Shown piece after piece: positions 8,101 to 15,771 of a stretch of 39,431 nt of DNA (position 1 is its first letter; each line of letters starts with the position of its first letter). Origin of the DNA: an uncultured Lachnospiraceae bacterium. GTDB lineage: Bacteria > Bacillota > Clostridia > Lachnospirales > Lachnospiraceae. Location: NCBI GenBank assembly GCA_910577765.1, contig CAJTOV010000017.1:1-39431 (forward strand), given 5' to 3'. The position numbers and the translations under genes are program-made. The notes beneath the pieces are model-generated. The model did no database searches and was not told the origin of the DNA. It saw nothing but the letters and a program-made list of their open reading frames with translations.

Positions 8101-9147
8101 CTAATCATGAAAGGTTTTCTGCCGATATTTTTCTTTACTTTCGTAGATGAGCCTGGTTAAAAACCGGGCTTTTAAGCAAAGCAAAATATAAGGAATCCAA
8201 AATCGTTTTTGCAGATAAACTATGTGAAAATGTTTCTGAATAAAAGGGTCCCTGGCAAAACGGTTTATAATGCTGTTTAATTCCCCGTCAATATTTTCCG
8301 GCGCATCAGGCCGGAACAGATTTGACAGGCATAGGGAATAGGCAGTGATTCTTTTTGCCCAGTAGTGGGGAATCATATTCTGGTATAAATGATGTTCCTT
8401 CAGAGCCTGGATGATGGCATTTTCAAACGCCATAGTTTCGCTGAGAAAGTCCTTTCTGTACTGCTCGGTAGCGGTTGTACCATACTTTATATAATGATAA
8501 AAAACATCATTTATAATTTCAATTCTCTGCATTTTTGCGTAGGAACGTATACAGAAAATAAGGTCTTCCTGAATATGAACCGATTCATCAAACAGCAGCC
8601 CATCTATGGCTTCCCGTCGAAATACCGTTCTGCATACAGAACCACTGATCCGCTTTCTGTTGTTTTTGACAGCGATCATGGAGGGAATCAGCAGGTTGTG
8701 GATCTCATCCCGGGACAGTATGGTCTGATTAGGCCATGGAAGAAGACTGATGCTGGAACCATTCCGGTGGTGCCGGGAAAATGGATAAATCGCGGCATCA
8801 CAATGGTTTTGCAAAAGCTCGTCCATGATTACGGAATAGGTTTTCTTGTCCAGGTAATCGTCGGCATCGACAAACGTAATATAATCACCAGAAGCCATAC
8901 GAAGTCCGGTATTTCTGGCTGCGGAAACACCACAGTTTTTCTGACGGAAAAACAGAATATTGTTATTTCTGCCGGCGATTCCTTCTGCGATTGCTCCGCT
9001 GTTGTCTGTGGAACCGTCGTCAATCAGGATGATCTCTATAGGCTGATAGGACTGGGTGTAAATGCTTTGTATGCATTTTTCGATATGTTTTTCCGCATTA
9101 TAAACTGGTATAATGACACTAAGTAATGGAAAATTTTTGTTTTTCAT
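8101..9147 (-). CDS. Family 2 glycosyltransferase
   Basis: A 348-residue GT-A enzyme. The N-terminus SVIIPVYNAEKHIEKCIQSI, the IILIDDGSTDNS motif and the metal-binding DADD (in TFVDADDYLD, ~residue 93) define GT2. It adds a sugar from a nucleotide donor to the growing lipid-linked repeat unit at the cytoplasmic membrane face. The basic C-terminal tail (about the last 60 residues) is probably membrane-associated. The ATG overlaps the stop of the pyruvyltransferase gene (ATGA), so they are coupled. Donor and linkage are not predictable. Confidence 0.9.
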   Translation of the reverse strand: MKNKNFPLLSVIIPVYNAEKHIEKCIQSIYTQSYQPIEIILIDDGSTDNSGAIAEGIAGRNNNILFFRQKNCGVSAARNTGLRMASGDYITFVDADDYLDKKTYSVIMDELLQNHCDAAIYPFSRHHRNGSSISLLPWPNQTILSRDEIHNLLIPSMIAVKNNRKRISGSVCRTVFRREAIDGLLFDESVHIQEDLIFCIRSYAKMQRIEIINDVFYHYIKYGTTATEQYRKDFLSETMAFENAIIQALKEHHLYQNMIPHYWAKRITAYSLCLSNLFRPDAPENIDGELNSIINRFARDPFIQKHFHIVYLQKRFWIPYILLCLKARFLTRLIYESKEKYRQKTFHD

Positions 9148-10223
9148 ATGGAATCTCCCAGAGCATTTTTTAAATATTCTATGGAATATGCCCGTTGCCT
9201 GGCCAGTGCCTTTTGCGGTGCCTCATAACAGATAGAATCCCCTTCTATCTGACTGCTTTTGCTTAATATCTGAATGGTCCGGTTTTCAAGTCCTGCAGTA
9301 GATAGAAGCTGGTTCAGGCGTTTGTTTACGGAACCGTGCCACAAGGCATCGGAAGCAAATTGTTTCTCGAACAGAATAGAGAAAGCTGTCCCGTGAAACG
9401 AATTAGTGACAATAAAATCTGCTTCCCGGATATAGGAAAGAAAGTCAATAGGAGATGCCCCGCGTTTGTAAATGAATCCTTTCTTTTTAAAGAAAAAATT
9501 CTGGTTCAGATAGATAACCGGGTACTGGTATTTCCGGGAAAGTTTGTAAGCATATGAAAACACCTCTTCTGATTTTTCTACACAGTATACAAGAATATAA
9601 TGTTCAGGTCTGGATGTGGAAGCCTGGTCTGCAAGGCGGTGCCATATTTTTATATCCGGCAGAAACACTGGGTCCGCAACTGCTGAAGAGACAATCCCGA
9701 AAGAGTCCAGATACTGGCATGTGATCTTTTCCCGAAAGGAAATTTTGGAAAATCCTTTTATTCCATTAATAAGCCGTTTCTCCATATATGACGGAATATG
9801 ATCCTCACCAAAACTGGCAGCATAGGCAATTTTTCTGCATTTCATGTTTTCGAGAAAATAGGTGTAATCATTCCCTGTCAGTGTCAGGTTCCATACCTGG
9901 TCACTTCCTACAATGATTGTCTCGTAGTTATCCCAAAGCATCTGCTTTGGAAGATTCAGATATTTTCTGGAAAAATTGAGAAAAGCCTGCTTCTTTTTAT
10001 AAGTTCCATATCCTTGTGAAATCCATTTTGCAATGGTTTTAGGATTCAGTTTTTGAAAACTGATAAGCCGGTCGTTTTCTGTCAGCCTGGGGCATTTATA
10101 AGGGATGATGGTGCAGTTTCCGGCCAGTTCTTTTATGGTTTCCTGCAGTGCAAAGCATTGTAAAAGGGCCCCATAGTTTAATACATGATAAAAGGTCAAT
10201 AATCCGATTTGCTGTTTCTCCAT
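9144..10223 (-). CDS. Polysaccharide pyruvyltransferase family protein
   Basis: A ~359-residue member of the PS_pyruv_trans family, which transfers pyruvate from PEP to glycan sugars to give acidic ketals. Typical are IGLLTFYHVLNYGALLQCFAL at the N-terminus, VGSDQVWNLTLTG, KIAYAASFG and TNSFHGTAFSILF. The frame is open upstream to 10313, but MEKQQIGLL at 10223 follows GGAGAG and gives the standard N-terminus; the longer form would overlap the polymerase gene. Its presence suggests an anionic, pyruvylated polysaccharide, although some family members use other ketal donors. Confidence 0.87.
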   Translation of the reverse strand: MEKQQIGLLTFYHVLNYGALLQCFALQETIKELAGNCTIIPYKCPRLTENDRLISFQKLNPKTIAKWISQGYGTYKKKQAFLNFSRKYLNLPKQMLWDNYETIIVGSDQVWNLTLTGNDYTYFLENMKCRKIAYAASFGEDHIPSYMEKRLINGIKGFSKISFREKITCQYLDSFGIVSSAVADPVFLPDIKIWHRLADQASTSRPEHYILVYCVEKSEEVFSYAYKLSRKYQYPVIYLNQNFFFKKKGFIYKRGASPIDFLSYIREADFIVTNSFHGTAFSILFEKQFASDALWHGSVNKRLNQLLSTAGLENRTIQILSKSSQIEGDSICYEAPQKALARQRAYSIEYLKNALGDSI

Positions 10224-10242
10224 GCTGCTTCTCTCCATTCTG

Positions 10243-11526
10243 TCAGGCGGATTTTCCGATTTCATATGGCAACGCACAACATATGATATATACAAAGAAA
10301 AACTCACAGTCATATAGGCAGTTGCCAGTAAAACAGTACATAATAAAGAACGCTTGAATTCCCAGTGAAACCGACAGGAACTTTTGGGCTGTAATATCTA
10401 TGTGTGGCATCTTTTTTCTCCTGGAAGATTTTAGGAGATTCCAGGTTTTCATAAAAACAGCCATGATACCACTTATAAATAGAAGAAAACCGATTAGTCC
10501 CTGCTCACAAAGTATTTGCAGATACACGTTATGTGTATCGACAAAAATGGATGTAGAAGAGTAGGTTCCGATTCTCTGATAATATGCGTGTTTAAATCCG
10601 CCCCATCCGATCCCAACTATAGGACTTTCGAGAAATTTTTCTAAGGCAAACTCCCAGAACCATATTCTTCCATTGGTGATTTCCCCGCCATCTGCATAGA
10701 TAAAACGGTGTATCATTCTGGAGATTGCCGGAACAAAGGGAAGCAGGGCGATAACCAGAAGTCCTAGACCCAGACCGGCTCCGATTATATAAAACCAGCG
10801 ACGGACCTTCTGGTCAGAATGATATACATAATAAATGACAAAACATGATATCATGCCAAATAATATATGTGCCCTTTTGGAAGTGAGTACCAGAGCCAAA
10901 AGTACAAACAATGTTTTTACAGCTTCTTTCCGGTAATGGCTGTTTGTAATTGTTTTGTTATCTGTTAAAAGTTCACATGCAAAAAAGACAAACCCAATTC
11001 CCAGATAAATGCCATTCATGGAGTAATGCCCGGTAATACCAGGCATACACCCATCTTTGAACTTTCCAATCAGATATTCACCTGCTCCTGGTACAAACCG
11101 GACAAAGTGGTTCAGATATAAGCCTTTAAATACATAAAAAAAGATCGTAAAAAAAGCATGAATTCCCGTGAAAAAGCGCACTGATTTTATAAAAACATAT
11201 TGCCAGGAATTATGATTGCTTAGAATATAAAGCATCAGAATTCCTGCCATGGGAAGTATCCACCTTGTTTCCGTGTCCTGGGCAAGGTCCTGGTTTCCGA
11301 TTAACGAATACAGAGCAAGAATATACCAGAATAATCGCCCGTCAGCAGATATCCGTAATCCCTTATATAGCTGAAGTGCAGAGCCCAGGAAAACAAGGCC
11401 TGTCACAAAAATTGCCCCGCCCATTCTGCTTCCCCAGATAACGGTCTGGAAGGTGGTCATATAGGCATAAAATATAAGACCGGCTACAATCCATGCATAG
11501 GGTGACCGGCTGACTCGTATCTTCAT
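10243..11526 (-). CDS. O-antigen ligase/polymerase-like membrane protein (Wzy-type)
   Basis: A 427-residue protein with about 10-12 membrane segments and a large extracytoplasmic loop. The loop region contains SPIVGIGWGGFKHAY and VDTHNVYLQILCEQGLIGFLLF, which match the O-antigen ligase/Wzy pattern (PxxGxGxGxF, then HNxYLxxLxExGLxG). It would polymerise exported repeat units outside the membrane. ATG follows GGAGG by 6 bases. It is flanked by GT4 and pyruvyltransferase genes on the same transcript. Confidence 0.88.
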   Translation of the reverse strand: MKIRVSRSPYAWIVAGLIFYAYMTTFQTVIWGSRMGGAIFVTGLVFLGSALQLYKGLRISADGRLFWYILALYSLIGNQDLAQDTETRWILPMAGILMLYILSNHNSWQYVFIKSVRFFTGIHAFFTIFFYVFKGLYLNHFVRFVPGAGEYLIGKFKDGCMPGITGHYSMNGIYLGIGFVFFACELLTDNKTITNSHYRKEAVKTLFVLLALVLTSKRAHILFGMISCFVIYYVYHSDQKVRRWFYIIGAGLGLGLLVIALLPFVPAISRMIHRFIYADGGEITNGRIWFWEFALEKFLESPIVGIGWGGFKHAYYQRIGTYSSTSIFVDTHNVYLQILCEQGLIGFLLFISGIMAVFMKTWNLLKSSRRKKMPHIDITAQKFLSVSLGIQAFFIMYCFTGNCLYDCEFFFVYIICCALPYEIGKSA

Positions 11527-11544
11527 GGAAATCCTCCAAATCTG

Positions 11545-12633
11545 TTACAAGAGTGTATCATATAGTTCCTTCAGTTTGCGCCCTTCTGTTTTTATGTCAT
11601 AACCATTTTCTCGTATTTTTTGGATGTTATGTTCTGAACGGCTTCTTCTGTCGTCCGGGGTGAACGGCTTGTTTAATAAAACCGCACTTTTCCAGGTTTC
11701 CATATCCCCCAGCGAAATAAAGATATTATTTCCAGACAGATCTGTCTCCTGGGAGACGGAGTCTGAGATGATGCAGGGCAACCCGGATGCCTGGGCTTCG
11801 ACCAGAACAAGAGGAAGCCCTTCATAAACAGAGGGAAAAGCGAATACATCCATTGTCTGCATCCATTCAGCAACATCGCCCCGCTCTCCAAGGAAGCGTA
11901 TTCTTTGCTCCAGCCCCATGGCTTTGGCCCTGGATGCAATTTTTTCCTGTTCCTCCCCAGCTCCAATGAGCATAAGAACCGTATTGTCCTGGTCAGAAAT
12001 CTGGTTTAGCAGTTCCAGCAGAAACATCTGGTTTTTCTGCCTGTTAAATAGTCCTACATGGCCAATTACAAAGGTATCATCCTCTATGTTGCCCAACCTC
12101 CGGTAGTGCTCCCGGATGATCTGTGAGTACTGGTATCGTTCTACATCAACTGCATTTTTTAAGATGGTGTAATGATTTTTTCCGAACAGCCAGGTTCCGG
12201 CCGATTCCGAACATGCCAGTGCGCTGGTATATTGCAGCCGAAAGATGGGATACAGGAAAGTATGGACTACCTTATGTTCACAGAAACTGTTATGGCAATG
12301 GGCGATTCGTTTTTTTATTCCGCATAAATGGGCGATTCCCAATTCGATTCCCATGGTTGCACTGTTTCCATGAACATGAATTGCGTCATAGGAACCATGT
12401 CGGCAAATACCATAAAGCTGGATCATGTAGCTGGCAGGATGTTCCTTGCGGAATAGAAAAAACACCCTGGACTTTCCAGATTCAAACGTTTTCATGAGGT
12501 CTTCATCCATAGGGCTGATAGAAATGAAATCGAATGTGTAGGACGGGTCAGGAAAATGACGATAGTAATTCATGATTACCGCAGTAATTCCATTTTTTGA
12601 AAAAGGGACTGTGTTTACAATTAGAATCTTCAT
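11545..12633 (-). CDS. Family 4 (GT1/GT4-type) glycosyltransferase
   Basis: A 362-residue GT-B enzyme. The N-terminal domain starts MKILIVNTVPFSKNGI, and the C-terminal donor domain has GHVGLFNRQKNQ and the EX7E motif in VYEGLPLVLVEAQASGLPCI. The longer frame to 12654 is rejected because GGAGG lies 5 bases before the ATG at 12633 and MKILIV is the usual start. It is a retaining transferase acting on the lipid-linked intermediate. A HCHNSFCEHKVVHTF segment is typical of capsule-locus members. Sugar specificity is unknown. Confidence 0.9.
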   Translation of the reverse strand: MKILIVNTVPFSKNGITAVIMNYYRHFPDPSYTFDFISISPMDEDLMKTFESGKSRVFFLFRKEHPASYMIQLYGICRHGSYDAIHVHGNSATMGIELGIAHLCGIKKRIAHCHNSFCEHKVVHTFLYPIFRLQYTSALACSESAGTWLFGKNHYTILKNAVDVERYQYSQIIREHYRRLGNIEDDTFVIGHVGLFNRQKNQMFLLELLNQISDQDNTVLMLIGAGEEQEKIASRAKAMGLEQRIRFLGERGDVAEWMQTMDVFAFPSVYEGLPLVLVEAQASGLPCIISDSVSQETDLSGNNIFISLGDMETWKSAVLLNKPFTPDDRRSRSEHNIQKIRENGYDIKTEGRKLKELYDTLL

Positions 12634-12659
12634 AGTTTCCTCCGCTCTGTACACGTACG

Positions 12660-13160
12660 TCAGTGTTTCACCAGTGCATTTATAATAGCTTCCAGACCTT
12701 TATTAAAGGATTCATTGTTGCTTTCTGTCCGGGCAGTCATATCCTTAATCAGGTTTTCGTAGTTCAGAATCGTTTCCTCCAGCCCACAGATATCAGAAAT
12801 AACAAGTATATTTTTGTAGTGCCCGGCAACTGTCCTGGCAAAATCAAGCTGATGGTCATTGACATGTTCCCCAAATTGTTTCTGACGGGGAACTACGATG
12901 GGGATTTTTCCTTTTTGGAGAGCCATGATAAAGCTGGAAGGACCACCGTGGGTAATCACGATTCGTGCCTGTTCTACATATTTGTTCATTTCCTGGTATG
13001 AGAATATCGTTTCATATTTGCAGAATCTGGGGATATAAGTGCTGAAACCAGTTTGTATGACTACTTCTTCGAGGATTTTCTTCTGCTCCTTTAACTGGTC
13101 CATATATTGTACTAAACGGTTGAAGGGCTGCTCATGAGTTCCCACAGTGACGAATATCAT
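12660..13160 (-). CDS. Alg13/PssE-like glycosyltransferase catalytic subunit
   Basis: A 166-residue protein equal to a single GT28 C-terminal (donor-binding) domain. It starts IFVTVGTHEQPFNRLVQYMD and has the VITHGGPSSFIMALQKGKIP and VPRQKQFGEHVNDHQ motifs of EpsF/PssE/Alg13. Such half-size proteins work only with a membrane-anchored Alg14-like partner, which is the gene immediately upstream. Together they typically add the second sugar to an undecaprenyl-linked sugar. Start ATG is the family N-terminus. Confidence 0.88.
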   Translation of the reverse strand: MIFVTVGTHEQPFNRLVQYMDQLKEQKKILEEVVIQTGFSTYIPRFCKYETIFSYQEMNKYVEQARIVITHGGPSSFIMALQKGKIPIVVPRQKQFGEHVNDHQLDFARTVAGHYKNILVISDICGLEETILNYENLIKDMTARTESNNESFNKGLEAIINALVKH

Positions 13161-13214
13161 TATGTTATTTCCCCCCTGGCATACATTAACAGTTATACTT
13201 TGACGGCAGATAAT

Positions 13215-13664
13215 TTAAAAAATACTACCGAGATTAACTGCTTTTGGATAAATTTTTAACATTTCTTCCCACTCCACAATAAAGCGGTCAGCTATGGGAT
13301 AAACCAGTTTTCCCGTAAGAGTGGGCTTATCAATGCGATCAAATACTTCTATATAAACGGTTTTAATTTTCAAAAATTTTCCAATATAGAAAAAAGGGAC
13401 TGCCACTGCGGCGCCGCAGGAAATAATGAGATCTGGCCGTTCCGTATGAAGCACCCTGGCAGCAAGTCTTGTGTTGACCAGCAGCGCTTTGAGGCTCCTG
13501 TTTGTAGGATAATAGCAGCAGTACATTTTTTCATTTGCAAGCATGCTTCTGGCATCCTCTTTGTCAAATGTAACCCAGAACCGCTCCTGGTTTTTCCAAA
13601 AAGGCTTTAGCATATACAAATGGGTCAAATGACCGCCGGATGAGCCGACTAAACAAATTTTCAT
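13215..13664 (-). CDS. Alg14/PssD-like membrane-anchored glycosyltransferase subunit
   Basis: A 149-residue protein beginning MKICLVGSSGGHLTHLYML, with ERPDLIISCGAAVAVPFFYIGKFL and KTVYIEVFDRIDKPTLTGKLVYPIADRFIVEWEEM. This is the PssD/CpsF/Alg14 pattern (acceptor-binding half of a split GT28 enzyme that recruits the Alg13-like partner to the membrane). The adjacent Alg13-like gene lies 54 bases downstream, completing the pair. Confidence 0.88.
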   Translation of the reverse strand: MKICLVGSSGGHLTHLYMLKPFWKNQERFWVTFDKEDARSMLANEKMYCCYYPTNRSLKALLVNTRLAARVLHTERPDLIISCGAAVAVPFFYIGKFLKIKTVYIEVFDRIDKPTLTGKLVYPIADRFIVEWEEMLKIYPKAVNLGSIF

Positions 13665-13682
13665 AAACGATGGCCTTTCTTC

Positions 13683-14543
13683 TTAACTGTGTTTTTCTAC
13701 TACAAGCTCCTTTGCATAGCGTTTCATGCTGCTTTTCAAGTCTTTGGGAGTACAATCTTTTTTGATGCCTGCCAGATCTTTGTATTTTTCAAAGATGTTG
13801 ATTACCATTTTCATTGACAGGGGGCGTCCAAGTTTTGATAGGAACAGCCAGTTATTATAATCTGGTATCAGTTCAAAATAGGTATGTTCATCTGTCCACA
13901 AATGCATTTTATCCCGCAGTTTTTTTGAGTAAAGGTACACGGCTCTCTGCTTGTTCTTTTTTTCCTGGATCATAAGTACGCCGGTCTTGTGATTATAGTC
14001 AGAAAGCTTTAGACGAAGCAATTCACTGATTTCAAGACCGTGATAAAAGAGCAGAGCCATCATAATATGATCCCGCAAACAGATCCGTTTTCTAAAATCA
14101 CTTTCCAGATCATCGTATTCCCTGCTTAAAGCCACAAAAAAGGAGTCAATTTCTGATTTGGATAAAAACTGTTCCTTTTTGTTTTTCTGCATCATAAGAA
14201 TAGGCGGCAATAATGGAGGGTTATCGGATAAGAGTCCCTCTTTGAACAGATAGTCCAGAAAATAGCAAATAACCCTATATTTCCTCATGACAGTAGAGGC
14301 ACATAATTTTTTCTTTTCGAGAAGAAACTGTAGATAATTTTCTACGGTCTTTTTGTCGAATTTTTCCTTATTTTCTGTTTGAATCCAGGAATACAAATGT
14401 TCCAGATCCAGGCGGTAGGCTTTAATGGTGCGTTCATTCCAGTCATGTATTAGTACCTGGCTTGAGATGAACTTATCAATTTCGCTAATTTGTATAGGGT
14501 CTCTATATTGGTCATCCCAAACGGAAAGCTGATTCAGGGTCAT
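13683..14543 (-). CDS. Tyrosine-recombinase-like protein with degenerate catalytic residues
   Basis: A 286-residue protein with a good N-terminal core-binding (SAM-like) domain (~16-110: DWNERTIKAYRLDLEHLYSWI, STVMRKYRVICYFLDYLF). Its C-terminal domain aligns with XerC/D-type integrases. At the catalytic Arg-I position the usual GLRxSEL reads GLEISELL (Glu171). The HxxR motif reads TPKDLK (Lys267, Lys270), and the protein ends at 286 without the GH and nucleophilic Tyr regions. The strand-2/3 Lys region (QEKKNKQR) is kept. It therefore probably binds DNA without recombining. As second gene of the EPS operon it may be regulatory, which is inference. Confidence 0.8.
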   Translation of the reverse strand: MTLNQLSVWDDQYRDPIQISEIDKFISSQVLIHDWNERTIKAYRLDLEHLYSWIQTENKEKFDKKTVENYLQFLLEKKKLCASTVMRKYRVICYFLDYLFKEGLLSDNPPLLPPILMMQKNKKEQFLSKSEIDSFFVALSREYDDLESDFRKRICLRDHIMMALLFYHGLEISELLRLKLSDYNHKTGVLMIQEKKNKQRAVYLYSKKLRDKMHLWTDEHTYFELIPDYNNWLFLSKLGRPLSMKMVINIFEKYKDLAGIKKDCTPKDLKSSMKRYAKELVVEKHS

Positions 14544-14591
14544 CTACCTCTTCTCTTTGTGTGCATAATCGGACAGTGGTTACGGTATTTG

Positions 14592-14768
14592 TCAGGAAGG
14601 ATAGCCTTTGGAAGGTCCGCTGTATCCTTCTGGCTGCAACACTACAGACTGTGCAAATTCAAGGGCTTTCAAAATATTTATAATATTTTCCTGCTTATTT
14701 TCATCAAGTGCGCAGAAAAAGGAATGAAATTCTGCGGCTTTTGCCGGTAATTCTGATGGATATGCCAT
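14592..14768 (-). CDS. Small unrecognised protein, first gene of the EPS operon (58 aa)
   Basis: I do not recognise this short protein (starts MAYPSELPAKAAEFHSFFCA). The middle DENKQENIINILKALEFAQSV looks like one amphipathic helix. It resembles in style the C-terminal helix of the divergent XRE regulator (SIFQSLRPEFQDYALEQIRQL), so an interaction between the two is possible but unproven. AGGTG lies 5 bases before the ATG; a GTG at 14774 is an alternative start. It sits directly behind a near-consensus promoter and 48 bases before the recombinase-like gene. Confidence 0.6.
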   Translation of the reverse strand: MAYPSELPAKAAEFHSFFCALDENKQENIINILKALEFAQSVVLQPEGYSGPSKGYPS

Positions 14769-14805
14769 AAACACACCTATCCTTTCTAAAATGTGTTGTT
14801 AACTC

Positions 14806-14834
14806 AATATAACACACATTATTTGGGTTGTCAA
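14806..14834 (-). promoter_or_regulatory. Sigma-A-type promoter of the EPS operon
   Basis: On the minus strand: TTGACA (14834-14829), 17-base spacer, TATATT (14811-14806). The -35 lies inside the left half of the TTGACAACC inverted repeat. TGTGTT/AACACA arms (14792-14797 and 14811-14816) flank and touch the -10. Confidence 0.8.
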
Positions 14835-14868
14835 TCCCTCTCGCCTGGCCTGAGTTGTGTTGACAACC
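14826..14868. promoter_or_regulatory. Probable operator: inverted repeat spanning both divergent -35 boxes
   Basis: GGTTGTCAA at 14826-14834 and TTGACAACC at 14860-14868 are perfect 9-bp inverted half-sites with centres 34 bp apart. Each contains the -35 of one divergent promoter. The XRE regulator next door is the obvious candidate to bind; that is inference. Confidence 0.6.
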
Positions 14869-14888
14869 TTGTTTTGGCGATGTATGAT
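14860..14888 (+). promoter_or_regulatory. Sigma-A-type promoter of the XRE regulator gene
   Basis: Consensus TTGACA at 14860-14865, 17-base spacer, TATGAT at 14883-14888, ending 38 bases before the TTG start codon. Confidence 0.8.
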
Positions 14889-14925
14889 AAATAAGGTAAT
14901 CCACGCTGGGAGGAGGAAGGAAGAG

Positions 14926-15267
14926 TTGGGCAGCAGAATAAAGATGGTAAGGGAATCCCTCCAGATGTCACAACGTGAATTCGGAGAGAGGCTGGGCGTC
15001 AGCCGTGATGTGATCAGCAATTTGGAATATGAGCGTGTACAGCCAAAAGAATTATTGATCAGACATATTTGTGATTTATACAATGTAAATAGAACATGGA
15101 TGGACAGTGGGGAGGGACCCATGTTCTGCCAGGAGCCGAAATATAATAAAATGGCAGAAGAGGCGTTGTCGATCTTTCAGTCCCTTCGTCCGGAGTTTCA
15201 AGATTATGCATTGGAACAGATCCGACAGTTGGCCAGGCTGCAGGAGCGTCAGGGTAAGGAGAACTGA
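14926..15267 (+). CDS. XRE-family transcriptional regulator
   Basis: A 113-residue protein with an N-terminal Cro/CI-type helix-turn-helix (~2-60: RIKMVRESLQMSQREFGERLGVSRDVISNLEYERVQP). A linker DSGEGPMF is followed by a C-terminal helix (ALSIFQSLRPEFQDYALEQIRQLARL) likely used for dimerisation. The frame is open from 14857, but that would start inside the promoter. A TTG at 14926 follows GGGAGGAGG by 9 bases and gives the expected N-terminus, so a TTG start is inferred. It is divergent from the EPS operon and probably autoregulated through the shared inverted repeat. Confidence 0.85.
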   Translation: MGSRIKMVRESLQMSQREFGERLGVSRDVISNLEYERVQPKELLIRHICDLYNVNRTWMDSGEGPMFCQEPKYNKMAEEALSIFQSLRPEFQDYALEQIRQLARLQERQGKEN

Positions 15268-15310
15268 AGAAATGTCAGGATACGATATGAAAGGTGGGGA
15301 AAAAATTTTC

Positions 15311-15339
15311 TTGACAACCAGCCAATAACAGGCTATTGT
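15311..15339 (+). promoter_or_regulatory. Promoter of the thiamine-precursor transport operon
   Basis: TTGACA at 15311-15316, 17-base spacer, TATTGT at 15334-15339, upstream of the TPP riboswitch. The bases TTGACAACC equal one half of the XRE/EPS inverted repeat. Confidence 0.65.
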
Positions 15340-15405
15340 ATAAAAAACAGTAAGCGGTTAGTGCATCGCTGTGCCACACTACATCTGCTTACGATCATAA
15401 ACTTT

Positions 15406-15499
15406 AGAATTCTAGGGGAGCTCTGTACGGAGCTGAGAAGGCAGTGTGCCAGACCCTTTGAACCTGATCTGGTTCGTACCAGCGGAGGGAAGCAATTCT
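15406..15499 (+). promoter_or_regulatory. TPP riboswitch (THI element)
   Basis: The conserved thi-box parts appear in order: GGGGAGC, GGAGCTGAGAAGG, GACCCTTTGAACCTGATCTG, a short P3-like arm and CAGCGGAGGGAAGC. Closing stem P1 is AGAATT (15406-15411) with AATTCT (15494-15499). It binds thiamine pyrophosphate. Here it precedes an intrinsic terminator and ykoFEDC, so high TPP should stop transcription. Confidence 0.93.
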
Positions 15500-15579
15500 G
15501 AGACATAGGAGGCTGTGCCGGGAGACTGTTCCGGCAGCGGCGCCATGACAGCAGGGGCTGTGTGGAATATGTGACAAGA

Positions 15580-15615
15580 GGATGCTTTTTCCGTTGGGAA
15601 AAGGCATCTTTTTTT
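15580..15615 (+). terminator. Riboswitch-controlled intrinsic terminator
   Basis: A stem formed by GATGCTTTTTCC and GGGAAAAGGCATC, followed by seven T residues (15609-15615), about 80 bases after the aptamer and before the first gene. It is the expected expression platform. Confidence 0.8.
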
Positions 15616-15648
15616 GTGCCGCAGATATCTGGCATTTTCTTCACCGTT

Positions 15649-15667
15649 ATTTCCGCAAGGCAGTACT
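15649..15667 (+). repeat. Dispersed 19-base repeat, copy 1
   Basis: ATTTCCGCAAGGCAGTACT, identical at 27538-27556. The first 17 bases recur in reverse at 31347-31363. Confidence 0.6.
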
Positions 15668-15771
15668 GGGGGAAGCAGCTGGTTTTGCGACAGCCCAGGA
15701 CCCGGACCAGGTCTGCTTCCGGCACATATTCCCCTGGATTCCGGGAAAACCCGGGGAAAGGAAACCACACG

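Noticed and set aside
14775..14925. Invertible promoter (phase variation) at the EPS operon driven by the adjacent recombinase
   Set aside because: The recombinase-like protein lacks catalytic residues, and the only inverted repeat is 9 bp and acts as -35 boxes of two already opposed promoters.
15562..15771. Upstream extension of the YkoF reading frame
   Set aside because: It crosses the riboswitch terminator, has no family similarity, and a proper ribosome-binding site precedes 15772.
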